From Telmatactis stephensoni (Eukaryota; Cnidaria; Anthozoa; Actiniaria; Isophelliidae), in NCBI GenBank assembly GCA_029948255.1, contig JALIZF010001638.1, forward strand, positions 186,001-250,000: a DNA stretch of 64,000 nt, given 5' to 3'. The position numbers and the translations under genes were made by a program. Positions 45,450 to 60,450 of this stretch are shown one piece after another. The first letter of the stretch is position 1. Each line of letters begins with the position of its first letter. The notes under the pieces are model-generated. The model searched no databases. It was not told where the DNA came from and saw only the letters and a list, made by a program, of their open reading frames with translations.

Positions 45450-48400
45450 GTATATCATCTAGAATCGTATGGTTGCTAAATTTTAACTTTTATGAATCAC
45501 AAGGCGAATTAGGCTGAATTAAAGAATACGGATTGCTGACTCTTCGACGCTATATGCAAACAGAATTCGAACTTTTGCAGAATTAACCGTTTCTCAAATA
45601 AAACACATCTCAGGCTCTCTTACATCACTGAAGTACCACAAAAGGCATTTTTCACTTATTATTACTACAGGAGCATCTGGCTATAATCCCGTAAAGGGTT
45701 GAGAGCGGTTTTAAACATGTTTGCCGCGGTACTTGAAGATAGAAAGAATTCTTATTAGGGTATTAGCTACAGAAAACGATACGACAAAATTAAGGGTTTT
45801 TATCCTGTATTTTCATTATTTACCCCATAATGGATTTAGATCATATCAATGATTTTATCCCCAAGACACTTTAGGTTTTGCGACGGTTCCGCGTAGGGAC
45901 ACATGTACAAACTTTTTACGTTCTTAAAATAAACAAAATGCTGATAAATGAACGATTTATTAGGAAATCAGTATCTTCTTCGATGAAGGCTTGTTCAGTT
46001 GATTTTTACCCAATAGAATAGTCCGTCTTGAAACCCTAGTAAAAGAGACGCGAGACAAACCGTTCTATACGGAGCACACTAGCACTGATTCCGCGATGGC
46101 TGAACACCAAAGCAAATGATCATACAAAATTCATACAAAGCATGTCGTCACATTGAGTACTTCAAAAGCTCGAACAACTAATTCTGAATTCTTTGTCCCT
46201 ATTCATGTCTATAACGAGGTAAAGGCGCCACCTAGATTCTAAAAGCCATAAGGGGGAGTATATCATTGATGTTGACTCAATTAATACCTAATTAGAATGA
46301 TATAACTGATTACAGTCATCACTTACGGTTAACCAAACACAATATCTGATCATTATACCATGTTTATATGGAAAGGTTAGGCTATTAGCACGTCGGCGTC
46401 TTTGAAGATTTTCTGCGCAAAGGTTCTCTATTCGCTTATCTTATCCTGCGTAGATCATTGTTAGTTTAACGGTGTCCTTGCCGAATATTCCAACTGAGAT
46501 TTTCCTGTTTGCAGCTGGGATTTGAGGCTCGCTCAGTAGACTAAACTGAAGTAATATCTGTGCGCAAAAGAAAAAAAAATTGTTCGGTTGAACTTCAAAC
46601 AGATAATATCTCGTGAGCTCACTCAAGAATCTCCTAATGTTTGTGAACCTTTTTTACTTGCTTCAATGATTTTCATTTTATTGCTCTTGGAGGAATTCTC
46701 ACTGTTTCATCTCTAGCGCGAAGCCTGCTCTCTGGGTATTTGCCTTAGTGTTTCCCTAAAAGTTCATTTCTTTTCGAGTATCATGTTTGTGGTATTTCAA
46801 ACGAAGAATCTTTCCTGCGAGCAGCCTCCTGTTAAACCCGGTTTACACCAGTGGACGAAAGGGGAGAAGTAAGAGCTGCTAAGTTTTTTATATATCAAAC
46901 TGTAAATTTCAATCTAAAAACATGGGTCTTGTTTAGTAAACAATAAACCTTACTCTCAACCATTTCAACCAACAAATTACAAGTCAAATTTTATACACCA
47001 AAGCCAGAGTTCTTTTTAAACGGTGTTTATATCCATGATAAAAGTTGCCAACACACATATCGACGATATTGGTATTTTCCTTGATTCCCGTATCAGATCA
47101 CCTCGTCTCGAAGCTCAACTCAAACAAACCTGCAAAGAAACTGAAACTATGTTATCCCTAACCATTTTCAATATAATCAATAGGATCGTGAATGATGTTT
47201 GCTCATTGAAAGCAGCTTTAAGGATGATAAATTAAGTGAAAACAAAACCCTTAGGGACAATATATTACATTGGTTTACTACAGGTTCGAGTTTTTTTTTG
47301 CCACCAAAATTTGTTGAATTCATCTCAGAGATAAAATGTCCTGCTCTTTGGGAGAGAAAACATTTTCGGATTCACTGAAACAAATCATTTTCGTAAATAT
47401 CCCGAGAAGCTTATTGTAACTAATTCGGAAAGATTTTGCCATACGTTTTGAGCAGTAGTAGTAGTGAAAAATCTAGCGCTTGTAGATTTTTAATATATCC
47501 GTGAAAAAGATATCACCGATACATTAGAAATTAATGAAAAGTATCAAAAACTTAACAGCAGCTTTGAAGTTTTCGGCCACCTACTCCGTTTGCTTCAACA
47601 TCATTTTGAACTGATATTTCCACTATTCTTGAAATTGGGCAATACAAACCGCACGGGATTCGCGCGGGATATGAATAAAATGAATTGTATAGTTTTATCC
47701 CTTATAACTTATAAAGACAAGCGAGTTAATTTGTAGACACTTCGAGCCTTGGCTTCTCGTCGGAGCAAAACGATGACGAAAGGCTCAGGCTCGAAACATC
47801 AGCGAAGTAAAATCTTAAATTAAAAGAAGCAATTTGAAATGTTTCCCTTATAATTGGCATAGTTCAATCAACCATGTTAAGTTAAGCTAAGAAGTCACAC
47901 CCGAATAGCCCACCCAGAAAAGCTATATATTTACGGAATAAAACAGGTTGAAGCATTTCAAAATTATCGGCTTCTCTTGCGCATGGTTCAAGAGAAAACT
48001 AAAATGAGAGAGAAAGCAACAACTGAACATGCAGCTCATTTGGTATAGAACTATTACCTCCTCTCTGATGGCTAGAATTTAAGAAAATTCTTTTCATGCC
48101 GAAGGAGATATTACATGCATAAAAATTCATAAAATGTGCTGACATCTCAAATTGTGTTGGTACATATTTGTATGGCAGTAGCCATGGTAAGAAAAGAGTT
48201 AAGTTAGTGTCCGTTGTTTTCTACTGCTGTAGCTTAAATAAGTAAAAATCATACAAACTGAACAGCTATTTTTGATGTATATATATTGCGAGTTATCTGG
48301 TTATTAAGCAAGCACACAGGGAACTGAAGGGAAAGCCTGACCTTATTTAACGTCGGTAACTCAAAATGATATTCGACTGACGCCTTTGACCGTCGGTACG

Positions 48401-48470
48401 TTGGCACATCACACTCGATATTCACTCCATCAGCTTTAAGCTAAAGCCACACAAATTAAATGGCCGCATC
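45450..48470. other. Intergenic, no gene recognised
   Basis: Short open frames only. Near 47494 there is a single ATATATCCGTGAAAAAG end related to the spacer hairpins. Near 47743-47800 CGAGCCTTGGC and its partial inverse AGGCTCGAAACATC form a small fold-back, similar in style to GATATTTCGAGCATCAGCC and CTCGAAATATC at 2111-2171. Confidence 0.5.
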
Positions 48471-48479
48471 AAAACAAGT

Positions 48480-48565
48480 GTATGAGGCGATCGAGGGTCG
48501 AACTACAGACCTGTCACTAGTTATAAGGAACACACTTACCAACTAGGCCAACTTGCTCCTGCAAA
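48480..48565 (-). repeat. tRNA-derived SINE head, minus strand
   Basis: On the minus strand GGAGCAAGTTGGCCTAGTTGG carries an A box (TGGCCTAGTTGG) and TAGTTCGACCC a B box, correctly spaced for a tRNA. The acceptor stem does not pair, so a SINE or tRNA pseudogene is more likely than a functional tRNA. Confidence 0.5.
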
Positions 48566-48639
48566 ATCGGAGAATGCTTGTAATTTGGTCTGTAATTTGG
48601 TCTGTCTGTTCTTGCTGGAAAACGGAAGAAAGAAACTAG

Positions 48640-48680
48640 AAAAAAAGAAAAAAGAAAAGAAAAAAGAAAAAGAAATATAA
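48640..48680 (+). repeat. A-rich GAAAA tract
   Basis: Imperfect AAAAAG/AAAG repeats, about 100 bases from the tRNA-like head. Confidence 0.7.
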
Positions 48681-48689
48681 TTTAGTCTG

Positions 48690-51600
48690 AACATGTATTA
48701 CTCTATGTTTGTGTACAGCACAAAATTTGTGCGTATTACCCCAGGCTACACAGCCACAATCCTTTAGATTTCATGTCTACCTGTTTCCTATATTGGCTTT
48801 GTGTGTTCCGTGCAGACCATGTTTGATAGGTGAAGAGAATTTAGGCTGGTTAATTGACTTGCAGTATGTTTAACATAGGTACAAGCAACATACATAGCCT
48901 TTCAGTAGCGTACTGCTCATAAGCAGTGCTTGTCTTTTCTCACACAAGTAACATACACAGACTCAGTAATGTATACACCACATCAGCAGTGCTTGTGAGT
49001 CTTTTCTGAATGTGCAAATGAAACTAAATGAAAATTTGAATTTTGTATATTATACAGCAATAGAGTCATTTTCGTATGACTGGAAACGGCAAGTCACTGC
49101 ACTTTACAGTACTGTTACGTATACGGTAGAATTTTCGAATGTTTTATAGACATTACTGCACTGACACGGTCACGGTACGGCGCGGTAAGTTCCCCACTCA
49201 TTTTTTTGTCATTTACACTATGATAGAAAGGATTCCGTACCACTCAGTCCAAAACGTTCTACCACAAACGATGTTAGGCATTGTGTTGATGCGAGTGGTG
49301 TAGCAATTTTGGGGGGTTTTGTCTGTGTAGCTCCCGCACAAAAGGGGGGCAAAAGGAAAGCAAGACGGAGGAATAAGCGTTTTAACAAGTCCATATTCTC
49401 TTAATTTCCCGTGTAAAGGTGAACTTGAGATAATGTACTGAAATATAAACAATTTTATACGTTATGGTTGTAGAGTCGCAAGGTCTTCGGGAAAGACAGT
49501 AACGCTTCCGGTTTATTTTAACTAGTTAAAAACGCCGACCACGACATTAAACACAATATATATTTGCAGAGAACACTCAGACAAACAGTGACTTTTAAAA
49601 ATGACAATTATAAAGGAAAATCAACGTTTTTCTTCTGCGTTGATAGTCAAAAAGTAAGAATTTTTGAGAGGTAATTAACAGGTCCATGATGAATCAATGA
49701 GTTCATACCTTATAGTGGAGTGCGTTAATATCATGTTAAGTTGTCCCACATCTTCGTATGCTTAGCTAGTTGACCAATGAAGTCCATTTTGTAGCTTCGT
49801 TACTTCATGTTGTAACCTTTAAAAACAAATAAAAGGTCCAATTTTTTCCTGGATGCACCAAAATAGCATCTTTGTGAGAAATTCACTCGTTTTTGGAATA
49901 TTCTTGGGTACCGTTCTGTCTTGTAGAATTATTTTTCTCGACGCGCCGCGCGTGCGGTGTAAACAATATTTACAGTCGTCAGGTCTGATGCCACCAGTTG
50001 TTTTCAGTTCTTTTTTGGGGACAAAAATGGAGAATAATGAATAAAACCAAACAGTTGTCTCTCTCTCAAGAGGAAATGTTTAAAGACAGTGATTTATTCA
50101 CGTACAATATTCAACGATCAATGTAAAGTGAAAAACATGACTAAAAATGTTCCTACAATCGCGTTCTTCAGAGTAATTGACTTGACTCTTTACTTTTGCT
50201 CATGACAAATTCAAAACGCAATTCACGGCTAATTTTTTCGATTTGTAAAAAGGAAACTACGGTAGAATAATGAATATTTTGACGAACGTAACAATACTCA
50301 CTTGATACAGCATAAAAACGACTCAAAAAGCACATTTATTTTTTTCAAACTTTTCAAAAATAGAGAAAATTCTTCCAAAGAAAATGTTTGATTTTTTTTC
50401 ATTTTTGTCCCTTTTTAATGATATTGTAGAATGTTTTTTGAATTTAAAAGCTTTAACGATATCTTGTATCATTTTGAGAGTCGTTTTTCAAGCAACTTGG
50501 TTGATATTGTCAAAGAAACCAATATGTTCTCACATAGATATCGCGGTTGTCCTTGACTCGCTGTCGCACATCTTTTATCACAAGAGGTGTTCCACTATAG
50601 GAGAGAAAAAATCTCAGCCCTGAAAGGCAATTTATTAAAAAAAGACTCAAACCAATACGGAGAATTGGACAGCAAGGAGATAGTACTATCTGTGATATAT
50701 TCTTTTACTTAACTCAGTGCAATCACGTTCATCGAAAAATTGCGTTAAATATCGCTTATTTTCCCCCGAGCAAAATATATATTTTGACAGACTTTACCAT
50801 TGATCTTGCGATCAAAATCTTAGCTTTTTACTTTGAAATGCTTTTTTGTTTTTTTGGCCAAAAGACACAATATACAAAAGTTCTTGAATAGTAGATGAAT
50901 TCTGTACGCGATGGACTAAGTCAATTTGCCAAAGGCGGATCTAATGGTGTTTTGAAAAATATAAAGATTAAAATATCTGTTGGAATAGACACAAGAGACA
51001 AATATATACACATTTGACAAACAGACAAATATAAATTACTTTTTGAGATTTTGACGTCAAAGTATCACAGAAAAATAAGTAATTACTTGTTAAGCTTAGT
51101 ATGTGCACATTTTCAAGTAAATTGTACAATAGTCTTAATGATAATTGGATCAAATCAATTTGTATACAGTACAAAAATCTAATCCATTTCTTCAAATATT
51201 GTAACATTTTTCGAACAAAGAATCAATTACCATCAATTAAAACTGATTCAAATACAATAGACAGTAACACTCGAAAACAAAGCTAAGGATTTTTTCTGAA
51301 ATATTGCTCTGTTGAAATTTAAACTCTGGTGTTCAACTGATAGAGGATTTTTTACGGCATAAGATAAGGAAAAAGATTTCATGTTCAATTTGGTAGAAAT
51401 GGGAAGCATATTTGAACAAAGTAACAATTTTGAGCCTTTGGAACTCGGTTTTTATTTAGTTCCAAGAGGAAATCTTGATTGAAAGCCATTCAACGCGTAG
51501 CAAACATTCTCGAAAAATCAGTATCAACCCTTCACGTTACTCAAGCTTCTCGAATACTGTATCAATTTTAAGCCATTCAAGATTCGAACTCTATTAAACA

Positions 51601-53010
51601 GTTCTAAATACCAAAGGAAATCTTTGATTGAAGGCGATTTAAATCCAATGAAGACACGGTGTTTATTTGCGTCGAACTTGACGTCTGTCAAGTTCTCACA
51701 GCCATTATTCGATTAGCTTTTGTTCGTTGCAGTATCGCGAGTCGGTTGGAATCCCTTCTATGTGACAATATAAAGTGCCCCTTTGAGGTCGTTATCTGAA
51801 ATCATTTTTCTCTGGGAAATATTAATATGCAAACAGTTGGGGCTGATTCGTGGGTTATTGAGCGATAGGCTCTGGGCAATTCTTCATTGGTTTTTGACTT
51901 GCTCCTAGAACATCCTGCAGTGCCTCGGATTAGATAACTTTATGCCAAAAACACTTCTAATAAAAACAAAGTCTTGGCTTTTTTCGTGTCTTCAAAATGT
52001 AATAAGATGAAAGCGAGCCACAATAGAATCAAGATCAGATAACTTTTGTGCCAAAAAAAGTTCCAATAATATCAATTTCTTTGCTTTTTTCATTTTGGTA
52101 TAAGAGATAGAGAAGGAAAAAGCGTAAAAAATTCTTGATAGCATTAAGAGATGTTGCCAAGGGGAGTGTAAATTGCTTAGATTTAAAAGTTAAACAATTC
52201 ACACTCTTTTCTTTTTCTTGACGATAAGGCCTTCGTCCCGAAGGCATTAAGAGTAAAATACTGAAATACTGTAAGCGGACAGAAGATGTGTTGAAAAACT
52301 CGTCATCTACCATTTTAGATTTTTTTTTGATTTTTGTGATGTTTAACGGGATCGAAAAAATCCATTACTTTTGATGACATTGAAACTAGTGAGTTTAGAC
52401 ATCTCTGTATCGCGGTGTTGAACTCAGCTGTGAGCTTTTGTACCAGATAAAAGTTAAGTTCATTAAGTATCATTTATTTCTCAGTATTTCCGCTTTCTCA
52501 ACGACTACGTTCTGAAGACTTTTACAAAGGTTTAGGAGTAAAAGCCGCTATCGTACTTCAAATTGACGCTACATTAGATAATACAAATGTATTAAGACTC
52601 GAACTTGGAAAGTGTATCAGGCGATATCTCCTTCAATCTTGACCTAATAAATATGCACCAATGAAGAACAAGCAATGCTAGCCGTCCAAGGCTCGGTGGT
52701 GCCGTATGTGATTCGTGTTTTTTCCGTTGGCATGATGGGTTAACTTGGCTCTTATCTCTAATTCTCTCGCCTCAAGCGTCCGAGATGATACAACAAGTTA
52801 ACATCTCGGCCAAGACTTTAAAAGACGCCCGGGCTCCTGAGGGACATTTCAGTTTTCCCTTCGTCGGATACACGCGTCATCTAGAACAACTGTTTAACAG
52901 AGCGTCTCTGCTTGCTTGGAAATCAAGCTCTGTCATTCCAAGTGTACAAATCCGAAGAAACTACATTTGCAAATATTCCTTAAAAAAATTATACCAAGGA
53001 AGCAATCATC
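48690..53010. other. Intergenic region upstream of the POU gene
   Basis: AT-rich, without recognisable genes. There is an imperfect tandem repeat of about 75 bases at 48889-49000 (AGCAGTGCTTGT in each unit). Octamer-like ATATGCAAA at 51827 and AAATATGCACC at 52649 could be POU-factor sites, but such short matches are expected by chance. An in-frame TAA at 52981 lies just before the POU start. Confidence 0.45.
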
Positions 53011-53778
53011 ATGCGTATGGCCTGTGCCTCAGTACCTTATCCCAATGAAAACCCCTACTCATCCTACCAACAGCCTGGCCACGAGCCTTCCATGACTATG
53101 AGTATGTACGGCCCGCAACCAAGTACTCTTCCTACAGCCGTCTCACACTGCGGGAAAATGGAGCCAAGGCTCATGAACGTTAATGTGAGCACCTCATTTC
53201 ATGGGTTGAATGGCGTTAACTCTATAGCGCCTATGTTGACCCATGATCAGAGGGTTCCCCCGCCTCCTTTGCCTTTGGACTTTGGCGTAGATCCCTCAAA
53301 GCTCCGAGAACTTGAGGCATTTGCGACTCAGTTTAAACTGAGAAGAATAAAACTTGGTTACACACAAACCAACGTCGGGGCTGCTCTAGCTGCGGTACAC
53401 GGAACAGACTTCAGCCAGACAACAATTTGTCGGTTTGAAAACCTCCAGCTTAGTTTCAAGAACGCTTGTAAGTTGAAACCCATTTTGGAGAGATGGCTGG
53501 ATGAGGCTGAACGTAGTGGGGGAAGTTGTGGAGAAAAGTACGGATCAGAGAGAAGACGAAAGCGCCGAACTACAATCGGTCTTGCAGCTAAAGAAGCTTT
53601 GGAGAACCATTTTATGAAGCAAACCAAACCGTCTTCACCTGAAATTGTTCGAATCGCTGATGGTCTTCGTCTTGATAAAGAAGTGGTAAGAGTTTGGTTT
53701 TGCAACCGACGACAGCGCGAGAAGCGTGTGAAGACGTCACTCAATCTGCACAACTTTTTGGGTTACAAGACAGAATAA
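53011..53778 (+). CDS. POU1F1: POU-homeodomain transcription factor, class I (Pit-1)-like
   Basis: A 255-residue single-exon frame. Residues 1-90 are low-complexity (Pro, Ser, Met, Tyr), as in POU transactivation regions. The POU-specific domain spans about 93-168, with [20 protein letters not shown], the [16 protein letters not shown] core and NACKLKP. A short linker (169-180) precedes a homeodomain at about 181-241 with RRKRRTTI and recognition helix [15 protein letters not shown]. The homeodomain start ([15 protein letters not shown]), KPSSPEI and REKRVKTSL resemble Pit-1 more than POU classes II-VI. Nuclear DNA-binding regulator; in cnidarians probably sensory or neural, which is family inference. 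An in-frame TAA 30 bases upstream supports the ATG at 53011 (a second ATG is at 53017), unless an acceptor such as ACCAAG joins an upstream exon. The gene is shorter than vertebrate Pit-1 (about 291 aa). Poly(A) candidates: AATAAA overlapping the stop and at 53963. Confidence 0.92.
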   Translation: MRMACASVPYPNENPYSSYQQPGHEPSMTMSMYGPQPSTLPTAVSHCGKMEPRLMNVNVSTSFHGLNGVNSIAPMLTHDQRVPPPPLPLDFGVDPSKLRELEAFATQFKLRRIKLGYTQTNVGAALAAVHGTDFSQTTICRFENLQLSFKNACKLKPILERWLDEAERSGGSCGEKYGSERRRKRRTTIGLAAKEALENHFMKQTKPSSPEIVRIADGLRLDKEVVRVWFCNRRQREKRVKTSLNLHNFLGYKTE

Positions 53779-53962
53779 ATATGCTTGGACTTTTTTAAAT
53801 ATTGTATAGAGGTAACGGGACACTTGGACATCAATAAGCATGCTCTTGCATTCATTGTATGTTATAATCATTTAGTCCTAACTTTGTCATGGAAATCGAT
53901 CAAATTGATTCAAGAACTATGCTAAACTAAGAGGTCTTAATTGACTTAACAAGTTCTCGAAT

Positions 53963-53968
53963 AATAAA
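53963..53968 (+). terminator. Poly(A) signal candidate, POU gene
   Basis: AATAAA about 185 bases after the stop codon. Confidence 0.4.
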
Positions 53969-53979
53969 CAATCCTGTAT

Positions 53980-57060
<3,081 letters not shown>

Positions 57061-57065
57061 TTTAG

Positions 57066-57115
57066 TAGGTAAGTAAGTAAGTAATGTCTTTATTTAATGA
57101 GGGTAGCACATAATA
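57066..57115 (-). mobile_element. Probable LINE/SINE 3' tail, minus strand
   Basis: Read on the minus strand: CATTAAATAAAGACATTAC followed by TTAC repeats, a poly(A)-signal-plus-microsatellite end typical of CR1/L2-like elements. The element body would lie to the right; no coding remnant was recognised. Confidence 0.4.
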
Positions 57116-57809
57116 GTTAAAAAACTAATAAACCAGTAAATATACAAAAATATAAATACAAAAGAAATAATCTAAATATCTACAAAATATAAAAATCCAA
57201 TATAAGTTCAGAATTCTGAGAATATGAAAATCGATATTTGATATATACAGTATAACAAATCACATTTTGCTGGGATTTTCCATGAACTGATTATACTTCA
57301 CCAACAAGTTCAAGGAAAGATGAACTTCATTGACAACCAGTTTTAATGCTAAATTTAAACTTTTTTAAAACCTTTTTACCTATACTTTTGACTGCACGCA
57401 CTTAAACAAGTCACCCGCTTTAACAGGAATGTTTTAGTCAAAATATTAACAATTAATGTTAACAACTTCGGATATAAGATACCCATCCTCTGTAAGAGCG
57501 CTTGCCGTCCTCCGGTATCAACAGTCAAACTATCAGATGGTCGTCTTTAAGTCTCACGGGAAATTTGTAAATAGGAATCTTTTTAGAATTGTTCATCTCT
57601 TTGAGCTAGTACTACATTTGTTCCCTCTCTGTGGAAACGCCTATGAGGCGGAATCAGGGCCAATGGAGATGTTTTTAATTATGATAATGATAATAATTAA
57701 ATATTTATCCAGGATAACCTATTAGTGAAAAGACTGTTATCAAAAGGGTACTCGGATACAAAGAAAAAACTAAAAAATAAATATATTAGAGAAGTTTTAA
57801 AAATAAACA

Positions 57810-57833
57810 ATGATGATGATGATGATGATGATA
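57810..57833 (+). repeat. (GAT)n microsatellite
   Basis: Eight GAT/ATG units. Confidence 0.9.
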
Positions 57834-57884
57834 TGAAAATTTAACATAAAAGCAATAAAAAGTGATCCAATTTCTATAAGATTA

Positions 57885-58020
57885 TTATTTTTATTTAATG
57901 AATTCGCCCAAAGGCAGGTAAATTTACAATAGGACCCAAGGTCCCCTACAAGGTAAATTACCCGACCCAACCCCTAAAAGAAAAAAGATATAAACCCACC
58001 CACTTACAAGCACCCCTTGC
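57885..58020 (-). mobile_element. Probable retroelement 3' tail, minus strand
   Basis: The minus strand reads CCTTTGGGCGAATTCATTAAATAAAAATAATAATC, resembling a LINE 3' UTR end with an AAT-type tail. Confidence 0.35.
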
Positions 58021-58902
58021 TACAAAAAAGACAACTTAATAACAAACATAAATAATAAATTATGATAATGAAACGATTCATAAGAATGTTTTCAATACGT
58101 TCCACATATGGAACTATGGAACTTTATGATATATTATTAAAAGTAAAATAGAGAGTTATCTTAGCAACTGATCTCTAGAATTTAATGCTTAAATATTCAA
58201 TGATTCTATGGAATAGTGTTATAAATCAAAACTCCTCGAAAAGAAAAACTTTTTTGCTCAAACCCTATTTTGGACGAAAAAGCAATTCACAATTATACAA
58301 AATTTTTCAAAAAAATATGCTTTAGATTCTGCTATGGACCCCCTTTAAGACCGTTGAACTCTCCTTCAAATGGAATGTCCGCTATTTTAGGTTACGTCAC
58401 CTAAATTTAAATTCACGCGGTGAAAACGGTTCATAAGATAAAATGCTTTGTTTCTGCGCTCTTTCTCTTATAAATATGTTCGCTCATCGATTAGTGGAGC
58501 CCCCTGACTGCTTGACCCTTTGGCGGGCTTCTACTACCTTATTCCACTTTATTTTCGTGACAGTTTTGCGATTTTTTGATGAAAATATTTCGCGACACTC
58601 TAATTTCGCGATTTTCATAAATACATTAAAACTAAGACACTTTATTTTCGCGATTTGGTCAAAAAATCACTGTATAATACAATTAGGTACAATAATAAAC
58701 AAGGCTAAGGTACGATTATTTCGTTTTATTCATGAGTTTATATAGCAAGGTCACAGAAGTGAAATGTAAGTGTTTTAAAATATGGTGTTGGTTCATGAAT
58801 AAATTGACTGGTATGGGTCAACTAGTGGAAGTGATTTCTCTCCTGAAACAACACCTTTGATTTCTGCTTTCTCCCATCCTTTGTGAATATGTGCCCTTCC
58901 TT

Positions 58903-58997
58903 TAGTCTCCCTCGCAGCCGTGTTTAGCCTCGTCACGCAACGTTCCATCGGAGGGAGCGCTGCGTGACGAGGCTAAACACGGCTGCGAGGGAGACTA
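58903..58997. mobile_element. Fold-back element with perfect 37-base arms
   Basis: TAGTCTCCCTCGCAGCCGTG followed by TTTAGCCTCGTCACGCA (58903-58939) is exactly inverted at 58961-58997, with a 21-base loop. GC-rich in AT-rich surroundings. Confidence 0.85.
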
Positions 58998-59782
58998 CCC
59001 TTCTTTCAACACTGGTCAGATAGTTATACATCTCAACAAGCCATGCAGCTTTTGATCGAACTAAATTATAATCTGAGCCTGTGCATGATAATTTCAACGG
59101 CTGCACAGATAAAATACTGATGTTGAAGATGACGACGACAAGGAAAATGTTGATTAATACTATAATACATATGTAAAACGAGCAATAAAAGGGTTTAGTG
59201 TATATGTGCTTAGTCACGTAATTTTCGCGCATGCAAATTTTCGCGCCACTTTATTTTTGCGGCACCAAATTTTCGCGGGTTTTTTTTTTTTTTTTTCAAC
59301 GTATATTGGCAGCAAAATTCGAGATTTGTTTTTACCACAATGCAGTTCGCCGACGGAAAGAACAATGGTTTCCTTTGTTCTAGCTATCCCGAAATGCACC
59401 ATTCCATTTATACCACAATGCAGTTCGTGCTTTCACTATAAAACTCCTGCGTCCTCTCGTCGTTGAGTTTACCTATAAATGCTTTGAAAACGCTGCCATT
59501 TGGTATTGTATTCAATTCATTCAGTACTACAATTTCTTATACTATCTTTCGAATTACGCTAAAGAGTAGCTTAAATAGTTCATCTTGTGCCTTTAAATTA
59601 CCTCGCATTGATCACCTCGTGCTTTTCGCATCTTCACGACAGATCCAATGTTATCAAGATTTAGTTTCAATAACATCATGGACATCATAGAGGGCAAAGG
59701 GTATACAACAGCATGAAAGACAAGATGACAGCAATCCGACGTCACTATTTTCAAAAAAAGCTAATGGTAGTAACATGTAAAA

Positions 59783-59958
59783 TTAGCCTTCTCCGCAGGC
59801 AACACCGTTAAAAGGCGCTGTTGGGGCTTGTTTTCGGGGAAAAAAAGTCCCTATTGGGGCTTCCTTTGTTGCGAAGTGTCCGAGCGCGAAGAGAGGAAGC
59901 TCCCTGACAATGGCTTTTTCTCCGAAAACAAAACGGCGTTGCCTGCGGAGGAGGCTAA
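59783..59958. mobile_element. MITE-like element, 27-base arms
   Basis: TTAGCCTTCTCCGCAGGCAA at 59783 onward is inverted at 59932-59958 with two mismatches. It directly abuts the next element. Confidence 0.7.
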
Positions 59959-60192
59959 AGGCGGTGTTACACGAGACGATTTTTAACGACGATTTTCCGC
60001 GCAACGTTGCAACAACTTGCAAAATTTTGCGTTGCGAGTTTCTGACTTGGATTCAAAAACTCGCAACGCGTTGCCGAAGCGAAAATTGCAAGGAAAATCG
60101 TTCCAAGTGTCATGTTACACGAGAAAGATTTTTAACGTAACGCTGTTGCGCTGAAAATCGTCGTTAAAAATCGTCTCGTGTAACAACGCCTT
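59958..60192. mobile_element. MITE-like element, 39-base arms
   Basis: AAGGCGGTGTTACACGAGAC followed by GATTTTTAACGACGATTTT (59958-59996) is inverted at 60154-60192 with a single mismatch. The interior carries further shorter repeats of TTGCGAGTTT and AACTCGCAACGCG. Confidence 0.8.
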
Positions 60193-60340
60193 AATGTAAA
60201 CTGAGGTGTTTGAAAACAAAACACATTCCAGTTCTTTGGAAATATTTTTTGTATATTCTGTAAGCAATCATGCATTTCAGTAGACCGATTTCTGAAGCAT
60301 TAACAACCTTGAGAAATTGGTTTAAAAACAATATTAGGGA

Positions 60341-60358
60341 TTAGGTGACGTCACCTAA
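60341..60358. promoter_or_regulatory. Perfect palindrome with CRE core, upstream of GDA
   Basis: TTAGGTGACGTCACCTAA is an 18-base perfect palindrome containing the CREB/ATF consensus TGACGTCA, about 93 bases before the GDA start codon. A partial relative (TTACGTCACCTAAATT) occurs at 58391. Regulatory function is inferred. Confidence 0.5.
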
Positions 60359-60450
60359 ATATCTAACTACTCCAACTATTCAACAGTGTCTGTGCAGTCA
60401 CCTGGAAAAGAGTCCCAACTTGTTCACTTGCAACAATCCTGATATACAGA

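Noticed and set aside
51827..52660. Octamer-like sites upstream of the POU gene as autoregulatory elements
   Set aside because: Single short matches in AT-rich DNA are expected by chance.
53358..53753. 131-codon minus-strand ORF opposite the POU domain
   Set aside because: Antisense shadow of a highly conserved domain.
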